Shown: positions 1 to 6,205 of the stretch, in pieces
Layout of the letters: each line of letters opens with the position of its first letter
Numbering within the stretch: position 1 is the first letter of the stretch
From: JBBDWZ01 sp050732575
GTDB lineage: Bacteria > Gemmatimonadota > Gemmatimonadetes > Longimicrobiales > RSA9
DNA: 7,548 nucleotides
Direction: 5' to 3'
Assembly (NCBI GenBank): GCA_050732575.1
Contig: JBOHRF010000250.1
Coordinates: 1 to 7,548 of the forward strand
Notes under the pieces: generated by a model
What the model was told of the DNA's origin: nothing
The model's input: the letters and a program-made list of their open reading frames with translations, nothing else
Database searches by the model: none
Made by a program: the position numbers and the translations under genes

Positions 1-110
1 GCAGGTAAACGAGCACTTACCTACGCCGAAATCGACCAGCTATCCACCCGATAGCTACACCCCAAGTGACCAGGTATCCGTTAGCTACGCCGAAACGGCG
101 CAGGTAAACG
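1..110 (+). repeat. Iteron-like degenerate direct repeats inside the first gene
   Basis: Short direct repeats recur with spacing of roughly 31-35 bases. GCAGGTAAACG occurs at 1-11 and 100-110, CTACGCCGAAA at 21-31 and 85-95, ACCAG(C/G)TATCC at 35-45 and 69-79, and TAGCTAC at 52-58 and 82-88. This can be read as units beginning near 1, 36, 70 and 101. A small inverted repeat, AGCTAT/ATAGCT (38-43 and 51-56), lies within it. The array starts at or before the window edge. At 158-203 about 27 of 46 bases are A or T, well above the surroundings. Iterons next to an AT-rich segment inside an initiator gene is the layout of lambda ori, so an origin is plausible. A purely protein-level repeat is the alternative. 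Confidence 0.5.
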
Positions 111-658
111 CCGCCTCGCGCGCGGCCACGCATCCACACGCGCGCTCACACGCGGTTGATTTGAGCCTTTTAACGGATAACAACGATGAGGATGACGATG
201 TAGTTGGCGCGCACGCGATCGCGCCTGATGCGGAAAAGGCTTTGACCGACTACGGAGACCTGTTTCGAGGCTGTCGTGGAGCGCTACGGGACTACCTGCA
301 CAAGCGTGTAGATGCCGGTCAGCATTACGGATACGTGCAGACAATGGCAATGTGGCTGAACGGTGCGCGACCCGTATTCAGATTGCCAGACGGAGACACA
401 CTGGATCGAAAGGATCAACCGCGCTGGCTCGCCGCAGCATTGAACGACCTCGCCGGGAGCGATGAACGACGCGGCCACTCTCGCCCGGTTGGTGACCCCG
501 CAAACCTGCAGCGCAAGCTGAGTGTTCTTTTGGAGGACGACTGGAATGCAAGACACCCAGGCACCTGGACAAATCGACCTAGCCGCACGGACGGCAGAAG
601 CGAAGGCACGCTATCGGACCAGTCAAACCGGCGGCGCCGAGACTTCGGAGCAGAGTGA
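2..658 (+). CDS. Partial gene, probable C-terminal part of a phage replication initiator
   Basis: The frame is open from base 2 to a TGA at 656-658, giving at least 218 residues with the N-terminus outside the window. A TTG at 161 could be a start but has no ribosome binding site, so I treat the gene as 5'-truncated. The first 50 or so residues are low complexity (Ser, Thr, Pro, Ala, Gln) and carry a degenerate 10-12-residue repeat, followed by an acidic run (NNDEDDD). The rest is globular-looking, with a Trp/Leu-rich segment and a late NLQRKLSVLLEDDW stretch. No catalytic motif is visible. Replication initiators of the lambda O or DnaD type commonly sit directly upstream of a helicase-loader gene, and lambda O carries origin iterons within its coding sequence. 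The function is inferred from that context, not from a recognised domain. The last 113 nt are shared with the next gene. Confidence 0.6.
   Translation, partial: QVNEHLPTPKSTSYPPDSYTPSDQVSVSYAETAQVNAASRAATHPHARSHAVDLSLLTDNNDEDDDVVGAHAIAPDAEKALTDYGDLFRGCRGALRDYLHKRVDAGQHYGYVQTMAMWLNGARPVFRLPDGDTLDRKDQPRWLAAALNDLAGSDERRGHSRPVGDPANLQRKLSVLLEDDWNARHPGTWTNRPSRTDGRSEGTLSDQSNRRRRDFGAE
532..536 (+). promoter_or_regulatory. Ribosome binding site of the helicase loader
   Basis: GGAGG lies 9 bases upstream of the ATG at 546. It decides the start: the longer reading from a GTG at 522 would place this site inside the coding region and has no site of its own. The site lies within the coding sequence of the upstream gene. 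Confidence 0.75.
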
Positions 659-1445
659 ACCTGCTCAGCCCGTAGCCGTCGTATGCGATCGCTGTTTGAA
701 CGCATTCACATACGTCCCGTTGATGGTGGGCAAGAAGGAAATCGCTCAGCGCAAACGTTGCGACGCATGTGTGAGCGCCGAGAAGGAAGAGGTCGCACGA
801 CTCGGTCGGCTACAGATGCAGCACGAGACGCGGTTCGATCAACAAGGCAAGGAACTGACTCTCCAGGCGCTGCTCGAGCGGGCCGGCATCAACGCGTGGG
901 AGCACGGCGAGTCCAAGCTGGACAGCTTCGACCACAGCGAGGGGACCTACGAACCCGTGACCGACGCGCGGTCTTTTCTCGGGGCCGTCGCTGCTGCCGG
1001 GCCGCATGACCCGGTCAGGGGTCTCTACTACTGGGGTAACACCGGCACCGGCAAGACCCACCTGGCGGTGGGAGTCGTCCGCGAGCTGCTGCACGTCCAC
1101 TACCGGCCCGAGATCGTTTTCGATCACGCCGCTGAGCTGATAGCGCGGATCCAGGATACCTACGGCCGCACGGACGCGCGGACGTTCGATGTCCTCGAGT
1201 CCCGGTTCAACGCAGGGTTGTGGATTCTGGACGACCTGGGCACGGAGCGTTACAGCGATGACGTCGTTCGCCACCTGACTCTGATCTTCGCAAAGCGCGC
1301 AATGCGTCCCACTCTGGTCACCAGCAACATGGGGCCGAAACAGCTCCAAGTGAAGCGGCCGGACCTCATGCGTGTGCTCTCCAGGTTGGGTCCGCGGTAT
1401 TTCCGCGTGCGTGAGGTGATTGGCCGGGATCGGAGGTTCGATTGA
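546..1445 (+). CDS. DnaC/DnaA-type AAA+ ATPase, phage replicative helicase loader
   Basis: This 299-residue protein is a DnaC-family AAA+ ATPase, expected to load the replicative helicase at the phage origin. Walker A is GNTGTGKTH at residues 164-172. Walker B is LWILDDLG at 225-232, with D229 and D230. A sensor-1-like TLVTSN ends at N261, and arginines at 277 and 280 are candidate arginine fingers. The N-terminal region has C47-x2-C50 and C72-x2-C75, a likely zinc-binding module, linked to the ATPase by a charged segment around 76-110. The start is set by a GGAGG at 532-536. The gene overlaps the upstream gene by 113 nt and the downstream resolvase by 4 nt, implying translational coupling in one operon. 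ATPase assignment is secure. The helicase-loader role rests on the family and on its position beside a putative initiator; an IstB-like transposition helper is less likely because no transposase is present. Confidence 0.88.
   Translation: MQDTQAPGQIDLAARTAEAKARYRTSQTGGAETSEQSEPAQPVAVVCDRCLNAFTYVPLMVGKKEIAQRKRCDACVSAEKEEVARLGRLQMQHETRFDQQGKELTLQALLERAGINAWEHGESKLDSFDHSEGTYEPVTDARSFLGAVAAAGPHDPVRGLYYWGNTGTGKTHLAVGVVRELLHVHYRPEIVFDHAAELIARIQDTYGRTDARTFDVLESRFNAGLWILDDLGTERYSDDVVRHLTLIFAKRAMRPTLVTSNMGPKQLQVKRPDLMRVLSRLGPRYFRVREVIGRDRRFD
1432..1436 (+). promoter_or_regulatory. Ribosome binding site supporting a TTG start
   Basis: GGAGG ends 5 bases before the TTG at 1442, supporting that rare start for the resolvase. 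The site is inside the last codons of the loader gene, and TTGA at 1442-1445 holds both the start and the preceding stop. Confidence 0.7.
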
Positions 1446-2011
1446 TAATAATCCTCGCGCTCGACCTGAGCCTCACACGCACCGGCTACGCGACGCCGGA
1501 GGGTGGCTGCGGCGTGCTGGTACCGCCCAGAAACTGCAGCGACGGCGTGCGCCGGCTGCAGTGGTTCCGGGACCGCACGCGGGACCTGGCGAGAATAACC
1601 CGCGCTCAGCTCGTCGTGATCGAGGGGTACGCGTTTGGCCAGGCCCGCGGCACCTCGCAGTTGCACTCCGCCGGCGAGCTCGGCGGTGTAGTGCGGCTCG
1701 CGCTATTCGATGCCGGAATTCCATTCGTAGACGTTCCGCCTGCCAGCCTGAAGAAGTTCGCCACGGGCAAAGGCAACGCGCCGAAGGAGCTGATCCTGGT
1801 GGAAACCGTGAAGCGCCTCGCTTACCAGGGCAGCGACCACAACGAATGCGACGCTCTCTGGCTGCGCCTCATGGCGCTGCGCCGCTACGATCCGCTCGAG
1901 TGCATTGGCATGCCGGCCAAGAACCTGGAAGCTCTGGCCGGCGTGAAATGGCCGGAATTGCCGCACATTCCGCAGTCTGTCAACACACACACACACGCGC
2001 ACACGGCGTGA
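1442..2011 (+). CDS. RuvC-type Holliday junction resolvase
   Basis: This 189-residue protein matches the RuvC/RNase H-like endonuclease pattern. The first strand, ILALDLSLTRTGYA, carries the catalytic D8. A second strand, LVVIEGYAFG, carries E61. A basic segment with KK and PKE follows at about 104-116, and the C-terminal acidic motif SDHNECDALW gives D132 and D137. Four acidic residues in this order and spacing match RuvC, which cleaves four-way junctions using metal ions. Phage versions resolve branched DNA in recombination and before packaging, consistent with its place between the helicase loader and the terminase. The TTG start is supported by GGAGG at 1432-1436. The last residues (NTHTHAHTA) are encoded by an alternating CA tract and look like a non-conserved tail. 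The family call is strong; the phage-specific role is inferred. Confidence 0.88.
   Translation: MIIILALDLSLTRTGYATPEGGCGVLVPPRNCSDGVRRLQWFRDRTRDLARITRAQLVVIEGYAFGQARGTSQLHSAGELGGVVRLALFDAGIPFVDVPPASLKKFATGKGNAPKELILVETVKRLAYQGSDHNECDALWLRLMALRRYDPLECIGMPAKNLEALAGVKWPELPHIPQSVNTHTHAHTA
1983..2004 (+). repeat. (AC)n dinucleotide tract at the end of the resolvase gene
   Basis: Seven uninterrupted AC units at 1983-1996 are followed by GCGC and two more AC units to 2004. They encode the His/Thr tail of the resolvase, ending 5 bases before its stop codon at 2009-2011. Such tracts are prone to slippage, so the exact C-terminus may vary between isolates. Confidence 0.8.
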
Positions 2012-2023
2012 TAGAGGCAGCCA

Positions 2024-2424
2024 ATGGGTGAGGCAAAGAGGCGCCGAGCAGCGCAGACCGACCAACGGCCGACATTCACGCCGCGGATCGTGAGCATACG
2101 CGACGAGCTCGGCCGCAATCTGCTCTTCGAGGTCGGATCGTCACGGGCTCGTTTACGCGGTCGAGCAGCGGCGCGGTCGGCGGTTGGGTCACCCTGACGT
2201 GATCAGGATGGTGCACGCGGTTCACGCGCGGATCGAGGAGCAGGACCTGGAAGTTCGGGCGAGCAAAAAGTTGAAACCGATCTGCATTGAGTGCGCCACT
2301 GGTAGTCACGACCAGTGTGATTGAAGGCCTGTGTGAATGCCCATGCCACACTGGTGCGAGCGATTGCCCCGAGCACCAGGCAGCTGCTGCACTTTCCTTG
2401 ACCCCAGAGCCAGAACGCATTTAG
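2024..2424 (+). pseudogene. Cysteine-rich small phage protein gene with two apparent frameshifts
   Basis: An ATG at 2024 with GAGG at 2014-2017 opens a frame starting MGEAKRRR and running to a TGA at 2195-2197 (57 residues). After about residue 38 that frame turns into Arg/Ala-rich sequence. From about 2139 a second frame, with no good start of its own, reads as protein-like: RHGLVYAVEQ, then HPDVIRMVHAVHARIEEQ, then CIECATGSHDQCD, and stops at TGA 2322-2324. A third frame then continues with LCECPCHTGASDCPEH and stops at TAG 2422-2424. Skipping one base near 2138 and one near 2321 joins all three into one protein of about 132 residues. The joined C-terminus has a regular C-x2-C-x2-G-x-H-x2-C-x4-C-x-C-x-C-H pattern spanning the second junction, which supports the pieces being one gene. 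No slippery heptamer is evident. Decay or sequencing error is more likely than recoding. Function unknown; the cysteine pattern suggests metal binding. Confidence 0.65.
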
Positions 2425-2451
2425 CGTTGGCACAACAGATACGACGCCGTC

Positions 2452-2498
2452 AGGCCGCACGCAGCCAGGAAATCGCTCCTGGCATTGTGTCGCGGCCT
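2452..2498 (+). terminator. Bulged long stem-loop with U-rich 3' side, probable terminator
   Basis: The arms are AGGCCGC (2452-2458) with GCGGCCT (2492-2498), ACGCA (2459-2463) with TGTGT (2486-2490, one G-U), and GCCAGGA (2464-2470) with TCCTGGC (2477-2483). The loop is AATCGC. Right-side bulges are AT at 2484-2485 and C at 2491. This makes about 19 pairs in 47 nt, followed by TTCTGTTT. It lies in a region with no convincing gene (2425-2523), between the replication and packaging blocks, so an intrinsic terminator or a Q-type antitermination target is plausible. The U-run is interrupted. A structured RNA or a packaging-site element are alternatives. I saw no clear promoter in the region. Confidence 0.6.
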
Positions 2499-2510
2499 TT
2501 CTGTTTGCTC

Positions 2511-2515
2511 GGGAG
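2511..2515 (+). promoter_or_regulatory. Candidate ribosome binding site for the orphan gene
   Basis: GGGAG lies 8 bases before a TTG at 2524. It is the best site among the possible starts of the following gene and falls just after the stem-loop. Confidence 0.4.
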
Positions 2516-2523
2516 TTGAAGAG

Positions 2524-2877
2524 TTGCCGGTAACTGCTCTGCCCAACGGAAACGTTTCGCGCGCTCGGCGGCTGGTCGGGTTGTGTCCGTCCGATCGCCC
2601 AATGTGCGCTGCTGGTCATGTGCTCTATGGCGTCGGCCGTACCGCAGGAGGCCTCTACACGTGCCAGCATCGGGCCCGGAATGCGGCCGCGGCCGGCCGT
2701 TGGCCCGAGCGTTGTGGTCGGAAATGCTACATCGCCGGCGTGCTGGACCTCTGCATTGTGATCGATCTGAGCGATGAGGAGTTCGAGCTGGCACTCCGCA
2801 CCGGTACGCTCAGTCCGGCGGCGCATTCAGATCTTCGGGCGCTGGTGGGTGCAGCACTGCTGCTTCCGGTGAAGTGA
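2524..2877 (+). CDS. Hypothetical protein, unrecognised, upstream of small terminase
   Basis: From TTG 2524 this gives 117 residues, ending TGA 2875-2877, 3 nt before the small terminase gene. I do not recognise the family. The N-terminal half has scattered Cys and His (PMCAAGH, LYTCQH, RCGRKCY) that could bind a metal. The C-terminal half is clearly protein-like, with a hydrophobic stretch then an acidic helix (VLDLCIVIDLSDEEFELAL) and a leucine/alanine-rich end. The start is uncertain: TTG 2581 and ATG 2602 are in frame but have weaker upstream sites, and a TTG at 2485 lies within the stem-loop and is unlikely. The last 130 or so bases are the most convincingly coding. Its position suggests a small accessory protein expressed with the packaging genes, but nothing in the sequence gives a function. 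Confidence 0.5.
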   Translation: MPVTALPNGNVSRARRLVGLCPSDRPMCAAGHVLYGVGRTAGGLYTCQHRARNAAAAGRWPERCGRKCYIAGVLDLCIVIDLSDEEFELALRTGTLSPAAHSDLRALVGAALLLPVK

Positions 2878-2880
2878 TGA

Positions 2881-3408
2881 ATGGGTCGAAAGACAAAACT
2901 TACGCCCACGGTCCACGAACGGATCGTCAAAGCGATCCGCGGCGGGAACTACTACGTGACGGCCGCCGCCTATGCCGGGGTGGCGGAGCGCACGTTCTAC
3001 GATTGGATGCGCCGCGGCGAGAAGTCGACGAAGGGCATCTACTTCGATTTCTACCAGGCGGTCCAGCTCGCCGATGCCGAAGCCACGGTGCGAAACGTCC
3101 AGATCCTCAACCAGGCTGCCGCAGGCGTGGTGGTCGAGAAAACGGTCACGCGCACCTACTGGGAGGGCAGCGGAGAGGACAAGCGCCAAGTCACCGAAAC
3201 GACAGTAACCAAATCGGTCGAGCGGGATGTAAGGGCGGCTCAGTTCTGGCTCGAGCGCAAGCATCGGCCGCTGTTCGGCAAAGCCCACGTGGATTCGGAG
3301 GCACCGACCACACCTACCGGCGCACCTGAGGACGTGGCCCGGGACATCATGCAATCGATTCGTGACATGGACGAAGTGACGGCCGGTGTCAACCGCAAGC
3401 CTGACTAG
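2881..3408 (+). CDS. terS: Terminase small subunit
   Basis: This 175-residue protein has an N-terminal helix-turn-helix at about residues 10-48 (VHERIVKAIRGG, then VTAAAYAGVAERTFYDWMRRGE), the pattern of phage small terminases that bind the packaging site. A middle region (about 52-100) is predicted helical and includes DAEATVRNVQILNQAA, suited to ring oligomerisation. A RAAQFWLERKHRPLFG segment near 120-135 is typical of this family, and a short Pro/Thr-rich linker and acidic C-terminal helix follow that may contact the large subunit. The ATG at 2881 is preceded by a weak GGTGA 8 bases upstream. The gene overlaps the large terminase by 23 nt, and that adjacency strongly supports the call. 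Confidence 0.87.
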   Translation: MGRKTKLTPTVHERIVKAIRGGNYYVTAAAYAGVAERTFYDWMRRGEKSTKGIYFDFYQAVQLADAEATVRNVQILNQAAAGVVVEKTVTRTYWEGSGEDKRQVTETTVTKSVERDVRAAQFWLERKHRPLFGKAHVDSEAPTTPTGAPEDVARDIMQSIRDMDEVTAGVNRKPD

Positions 3409-4726
3409 CCGATGGACGAAACTACGCGACCACGTCACGCAGCTCGCGTACTGGTTCAGCCGGCATCGGTTCAACGTGGTTCCGGCCGGCCGCCGGTCCG
3501 GCAAGACCGAGCTCTTCAAACGCAAACTCGTGAAGCGCGCGCTGCGTGGCACCGGCTTCGACGACGCGCGATTCTTTGCGGGCGCACCGACGCGCGGCCA
3601 GGCGAAGCGCATCTTCTGGGACGATCTCAAGCGGCTCGTGCCTCGACGCTTCATCTCCGGCAAGCCCCGAGAGGTCGACATGATCATCCCGCTGGTCAAT
3701 GGCAGCGAGATCCACGTGTTGGGCCTCGACCAGCCCGCCCGAGTGGAAGGCTCGCCGTGGGACGGCGGCGGCCTGGATGAGTATGCCAATATGAAGGCAG
3801 AAGCTTGGCCGAATCACGTGCGCCCAGCGCTTTCGGATCGGCTTGGCTGGTGCGACTTTCTCGGAGTGCCGGAAGGGCGCAACCACTACTACGATCTCTA
3901 TCGTCACGCGTCGGCCGAGATGGCCGAGCTCGGCAGCTCGAGCGACTGGGCTGCGTTCACTTGGAAGTCCGCGGAGATCCTGCCTGCAAAGGAGATCGAA
4001 GCTGCGCGCCGTGACCTGGACGAGCTCACGTTCGAGCAGGAATACCAGGCGAGCTTCGTCAACTTCGTGGGGCGGGCATACTACCCGTTCACCGAGCAAC
4101 GCCACTGCCGCCGGCTGTTTCAGTTCTACAGTTGCAACGCACCCCTGATCATCACATTCGACTTCAACGTCGACCCTGGTACCGCAGCAGTGATGCAGGA
4201 GATGCTGCTGCCGGATGGTGGCGTAATTGGCACTGGCATCATCGGCGAGGTCTGGATTCCTGCCAACAGCAACACGCCCGCCGTCTGCCGGCGCCTCGTG
4301 AAGGACTGGGGCGAGCATAAAGGCCTTGTTTTCTGCTACGGCGACGCGACGGGCGGTGCCGGCGGCTCAGCGAAGGTCGGCGGCTCCGACTGGGATCTCG
4401 TGCGCAAAGAGCTGAAGCCCACGTTCGGCGATCGACTGAAGATCAGAGTCGGCCAGTCGAATCCACGCGAGCGCGTGCGCGTCAATTCCGTGAACAGCCG
4501 GCTGCTTTCAGCTGATGGCATCGTGCGACTTATGGTGGACGAGCATCGAGCGCCGCACGTCGTGAAAGACTTCGAGGGCGTGCGGTTGCTCGAGGGTGGT
4601 GCGGGCGAGCTCGACAAGAAAAAAGACCCGAAGCTGACACACCTTACGGACGGCATCGGTTACTACGTGTGTGAGGAATTCCCGGTTGTACCGAAGACAG
4701 CGCAGGAGATCGAGTTCAGAATCTGA
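3386..4726 (+). CDS. terL: Terminase large subunit, packaging ATPase and nuclease
   Basis: This 446-residue protein is a phage DNA-packaging motor. The ATPase domain has a Walker A-type AGRRSGKT at residues 34-41, an FFAGAPTRGQAKRIFWDDL segment at about 63-81, and a Walker B GGLDEYA with D131 and E132. A TFEQEYQASF motif near 215-224 marks the domain boundary. The C-terminal RNase H-like nuclease shows D259 (ITFDFNVDP), D320 (FCYGDATGG) and D422 (HLTDGIGYY), the three expected acidic residues. The length is normal for the family. The chosen start is GTG 3386, which overlaps the small terminase; an ATG at 3412 is out of frame, and no later start keeps the N-terminal region before Walker A. It powers translocation through the portal encoded next and cuts concatemers into genome units. 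Confidence 0.95.
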   Translation: MSTASLTSRWTKLRDHVTQLAYWFSRHRFNVVPAGRRSGKTELFKRKLVKRALRGTGFDDARFFAGAPTRGQAKRIFWDDLKRLVPRRFISGKPREVDMIIPLVNGSEIHVLGLDQPARVEGSPWDGGGLDEYANMKAEAWPNHVRPALSDRLGWCDFLGVPEGRNHYYDLYRHASAEMAELGSSSDWAAFTWKSAEILPAKEIEAARRDLDELTFEQEYQASFVNFVGRAYYPFTEQRHCRRLFQFYSCNAPLIITFDFNVDPGTAAVMQEMLLPDGGVIGTGIIGEVWIPANSNTPAVCRRLVKDWGEHKGLVFCYGDATGGAGGSAKVGGSDWDLVRKELKPTFGDRLKIRVGQSNPRERVRVNSVNSRLLSADGIVRLMVDEHRAPHVVKDFEGVRLLEGGAGELDKKKDPKLTHLTDGIGYYVCEEFPVVPKTAQEIEFRI

Positions 4727-4735
4727 GAGGCCTGA

Positions 4736-6196
4736 ATGAAAGATCAGCCGAACGCGACCGGTGTGGCGCACGATGCGCAAGCCGAGGCCGTCGAATATTG
4801 CCGCGATGTGTACGGCGGCACGCTGGCTGTGCGTAACAAGCGGACGAAATACCTGCCCATGTTTCCCATGGAAACCCCTGCCGGCTACGCGGCCAGGTTG
4901 GCCGGCGCCGTGCTGTTCAACGGTATGCGGCGCACCGTGAAGGGTCTGTCGGGCATGGTATTTCGAAAGGACCCGACGCTGAGCGATGAGGTCCCGGAGC
5001 TGGTGCAAGAGCACTCAGAGAACATCGACCAGGCTGGCCGTTCGCTGCCCGTCTTTGCGAAAGACTGTTTCGACAATCAGCTGATCGATGGCCAAACTCA
5101 CATCTTCGTGGACATGCCACAGGTGGATGCTGGCCGAGTGCGCACACTCGAGGATGAGCGCAACGCAAGGTTGCGGCCGTACTGGATCAATATCCTGAAG
5201 ATGCAGGTCCTGCGGTTCCGCACGCGCAACGAAAACGGCCGGCCCGTGCTAGTCAACTTTGCCTACCACGAATGCACGACCGAAGAGGATGGTACGTACG
5301 GCGAGAAAGAGGTCGAGCGCGTCCGTATCTACAATCTAGTCGACGGCCCAGACGGCAAACGCTCGGTACAATACCATGTATGGAAGCGGGACAAGAAAGC
5401 CGCGGCGAGCGGGGAGTGGCAGCCCGAGGTCACCGGTGGGACAATGAGCATCAGCCGGATCCCGCTCACAACGGCATACAGCGATCGCACGGGCTTCATG
5501 ACATCCAACCCGCCATTGCTGGACCTCGCCATCGAGAATATTGGCCACTACCAGGTTCGCAGCGACCGGCGCAACAGTCTGCACATTGCCGGCGTGCCGA
5601 TTCCGATTTTTACGGGACTCGATGACGATGACAAGATTACGGTCAGCGTCGAGAAGGGTATCCGGCTGCCGGTCGGCGGCGATGCGAAATACCTGGAGCC
5701 GACTGGTGCCGCGCTCGAACAAATGCGCGAGGAGCTGCGCGATACCGAGCAGCGCATGGCCGCGCTCGGCCTGGCCATGCTGCAGCGGGACACGCGAGCA
5801 GCCGAAACGGCCGAAGCTCGCCGCATTGACGCGAGCGAGTCTCAGAGCTCGCTCAGCACAGCCGCACGCAGCCACGAGGGCGCGTTGAATGAGGCGCTGA
5901 GTTTCCACGCGGAATGGCTGGACCAGGGCGCAGATGCCGGCGGGAAATGCGAGGTCAACCGCGACTTCGAAGACCAGACCATGGCGCCCGAGATGATCAC
6001 GGCGCTCTCCAACATGGTTGCGCAGGGTCAGCTGTCGGTGGACACGCTCTGGGACCGGATGCAGAAGGGCGAGATCTTGCCCGACGACTTCGACACCGAA
6101 AACGAAAAGAAGCTCATCGCTGAACAGGGCATGCGCGAAATCAAAGCGGCGCTGGACGCCGGTGCGCGCAAGCCGGCGCCAGCTCCTGCGGCATAG
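4736..6196 (+). CDS. Portal protein, DUF4055 type
   Basis: This 486-residue protein matches what I know of the DUF4055 group of phage portal-like proteins. Portal proteins form the dodecameric ring at the capsid vertex through which DNA enters and leaves. Recognisable parts are an N-terminal RNKRTKYLPMFPMET segment (33-47), LSGMVFRKDP (71-80), a conserved core NPPLLDLAIENIGHYQVRSD (258-277) followed by HIAGVPIPIFTGLD (283-296), and a long helical region with EQMREELRDTEQRMAALGLAML (328-349). The C-terminus is Ala/Pro-rich. A GAGAGG at 4725-4730 sits 5 bases before the ATG. The gene starts 9 nt after the large terminase gene and precedes the Mu F-like gene, the standard head-gene order. The portal role is established by position and family; I cannot run a profile search to confirm it. 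Confidence 0.88.
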   Translation: MKDQPNATGVAHDAQAEAVEYCRDVYGGTLAVRNKRTKYLPMFPMETPAGYAARLAGAVLFNGMRRTVKGLSGMVFRKDPTLSDEVPELVQEHSENIDQAGRSLPVFAKDCFDNQLIDGQTHIFVDMPQVDAGRVRTLEDERNARLRPYWINILKMQVLRFRTRNENGRPVLVNFAYHECTTEEDGTYGEKEVERVRIYNLVDGPDGKRSVQYHVWKRDKKAAASGEWQPEVTGGTMSISRIPLTTAYSDRTGFMTSNPPLLDLAIENIGHYQVRSDRRNSLHIAGVPIPIFTGLDDDDKITVSVEKGIRLPVGGDAKYLEPTGAALEQMREELRDTEQRMAALGLAMLQRDTRAAETAEARRIDASESQSSLSTAARSHEGALNEALSFHAEWLDQGADAGGKCEVNRDFEDQTMAPEMITALSNMVAQGQLSVDTLWDRMQKGEILPDDFDTENEKKLIAEQGMREIKAALDAGARKPAPAPAA

Positions 6197-6205
6197 TCGA
6201 AGCGG

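Noticed and set aside
522..545. GTG at 522 as the start of the helicase loader
   Set aside because: The GGAGG at 532-536 would fall inside the coding region and is well placed for the ATG at 546.
161..658. TTG at 161 as the true start of the first gene
   Set aside because: No ribosome binding site precedes it and the frame is open back to base 2, so truncation by the window edge is more likely.
2130..2325. Programmed frameshifting as the preferred explanation for the broken small gene
   Set aside because: Neither switch point has a recognised slippery sequence or a stop codon in a classic +1 context, and two events in one short gene are unlikely. Kept only as an alternative.
2337..2519. 60-residue + strand frame starting MPMPHW
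   Set aside because: Its first half overlaps the cysteine-rich frame, which has the better motif pattern, and its second half crosses the stem-loop. No ribosome binding site.
2203..2826. Minus-strand open frame of 207 residues in the weakly annotated interval
   Set aside because: Considered because the + strand is weak here, but its sequence shows no coherent motifs, and the + strand pieces show better protein character and end neatly at the terminase start.
3412..3780. + strand frame from ATG 3412
   Set aside because: Out of frame with the large terminase motifs. It is Arg-rich shadow sequence inside that gene.
2827..3789. Minus-strand open frame of 320 residues across the terminase genes
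   Set aside because: Spans two well-supported + strand genes and has no recognisable domain.
3422..4318. Long minus-strand open frame opposite the large terminase (298 residues)
   Set aside because: Opposite a gene with clear ATPase and nuclease motifs. No family features and no ribosome binding site evident.
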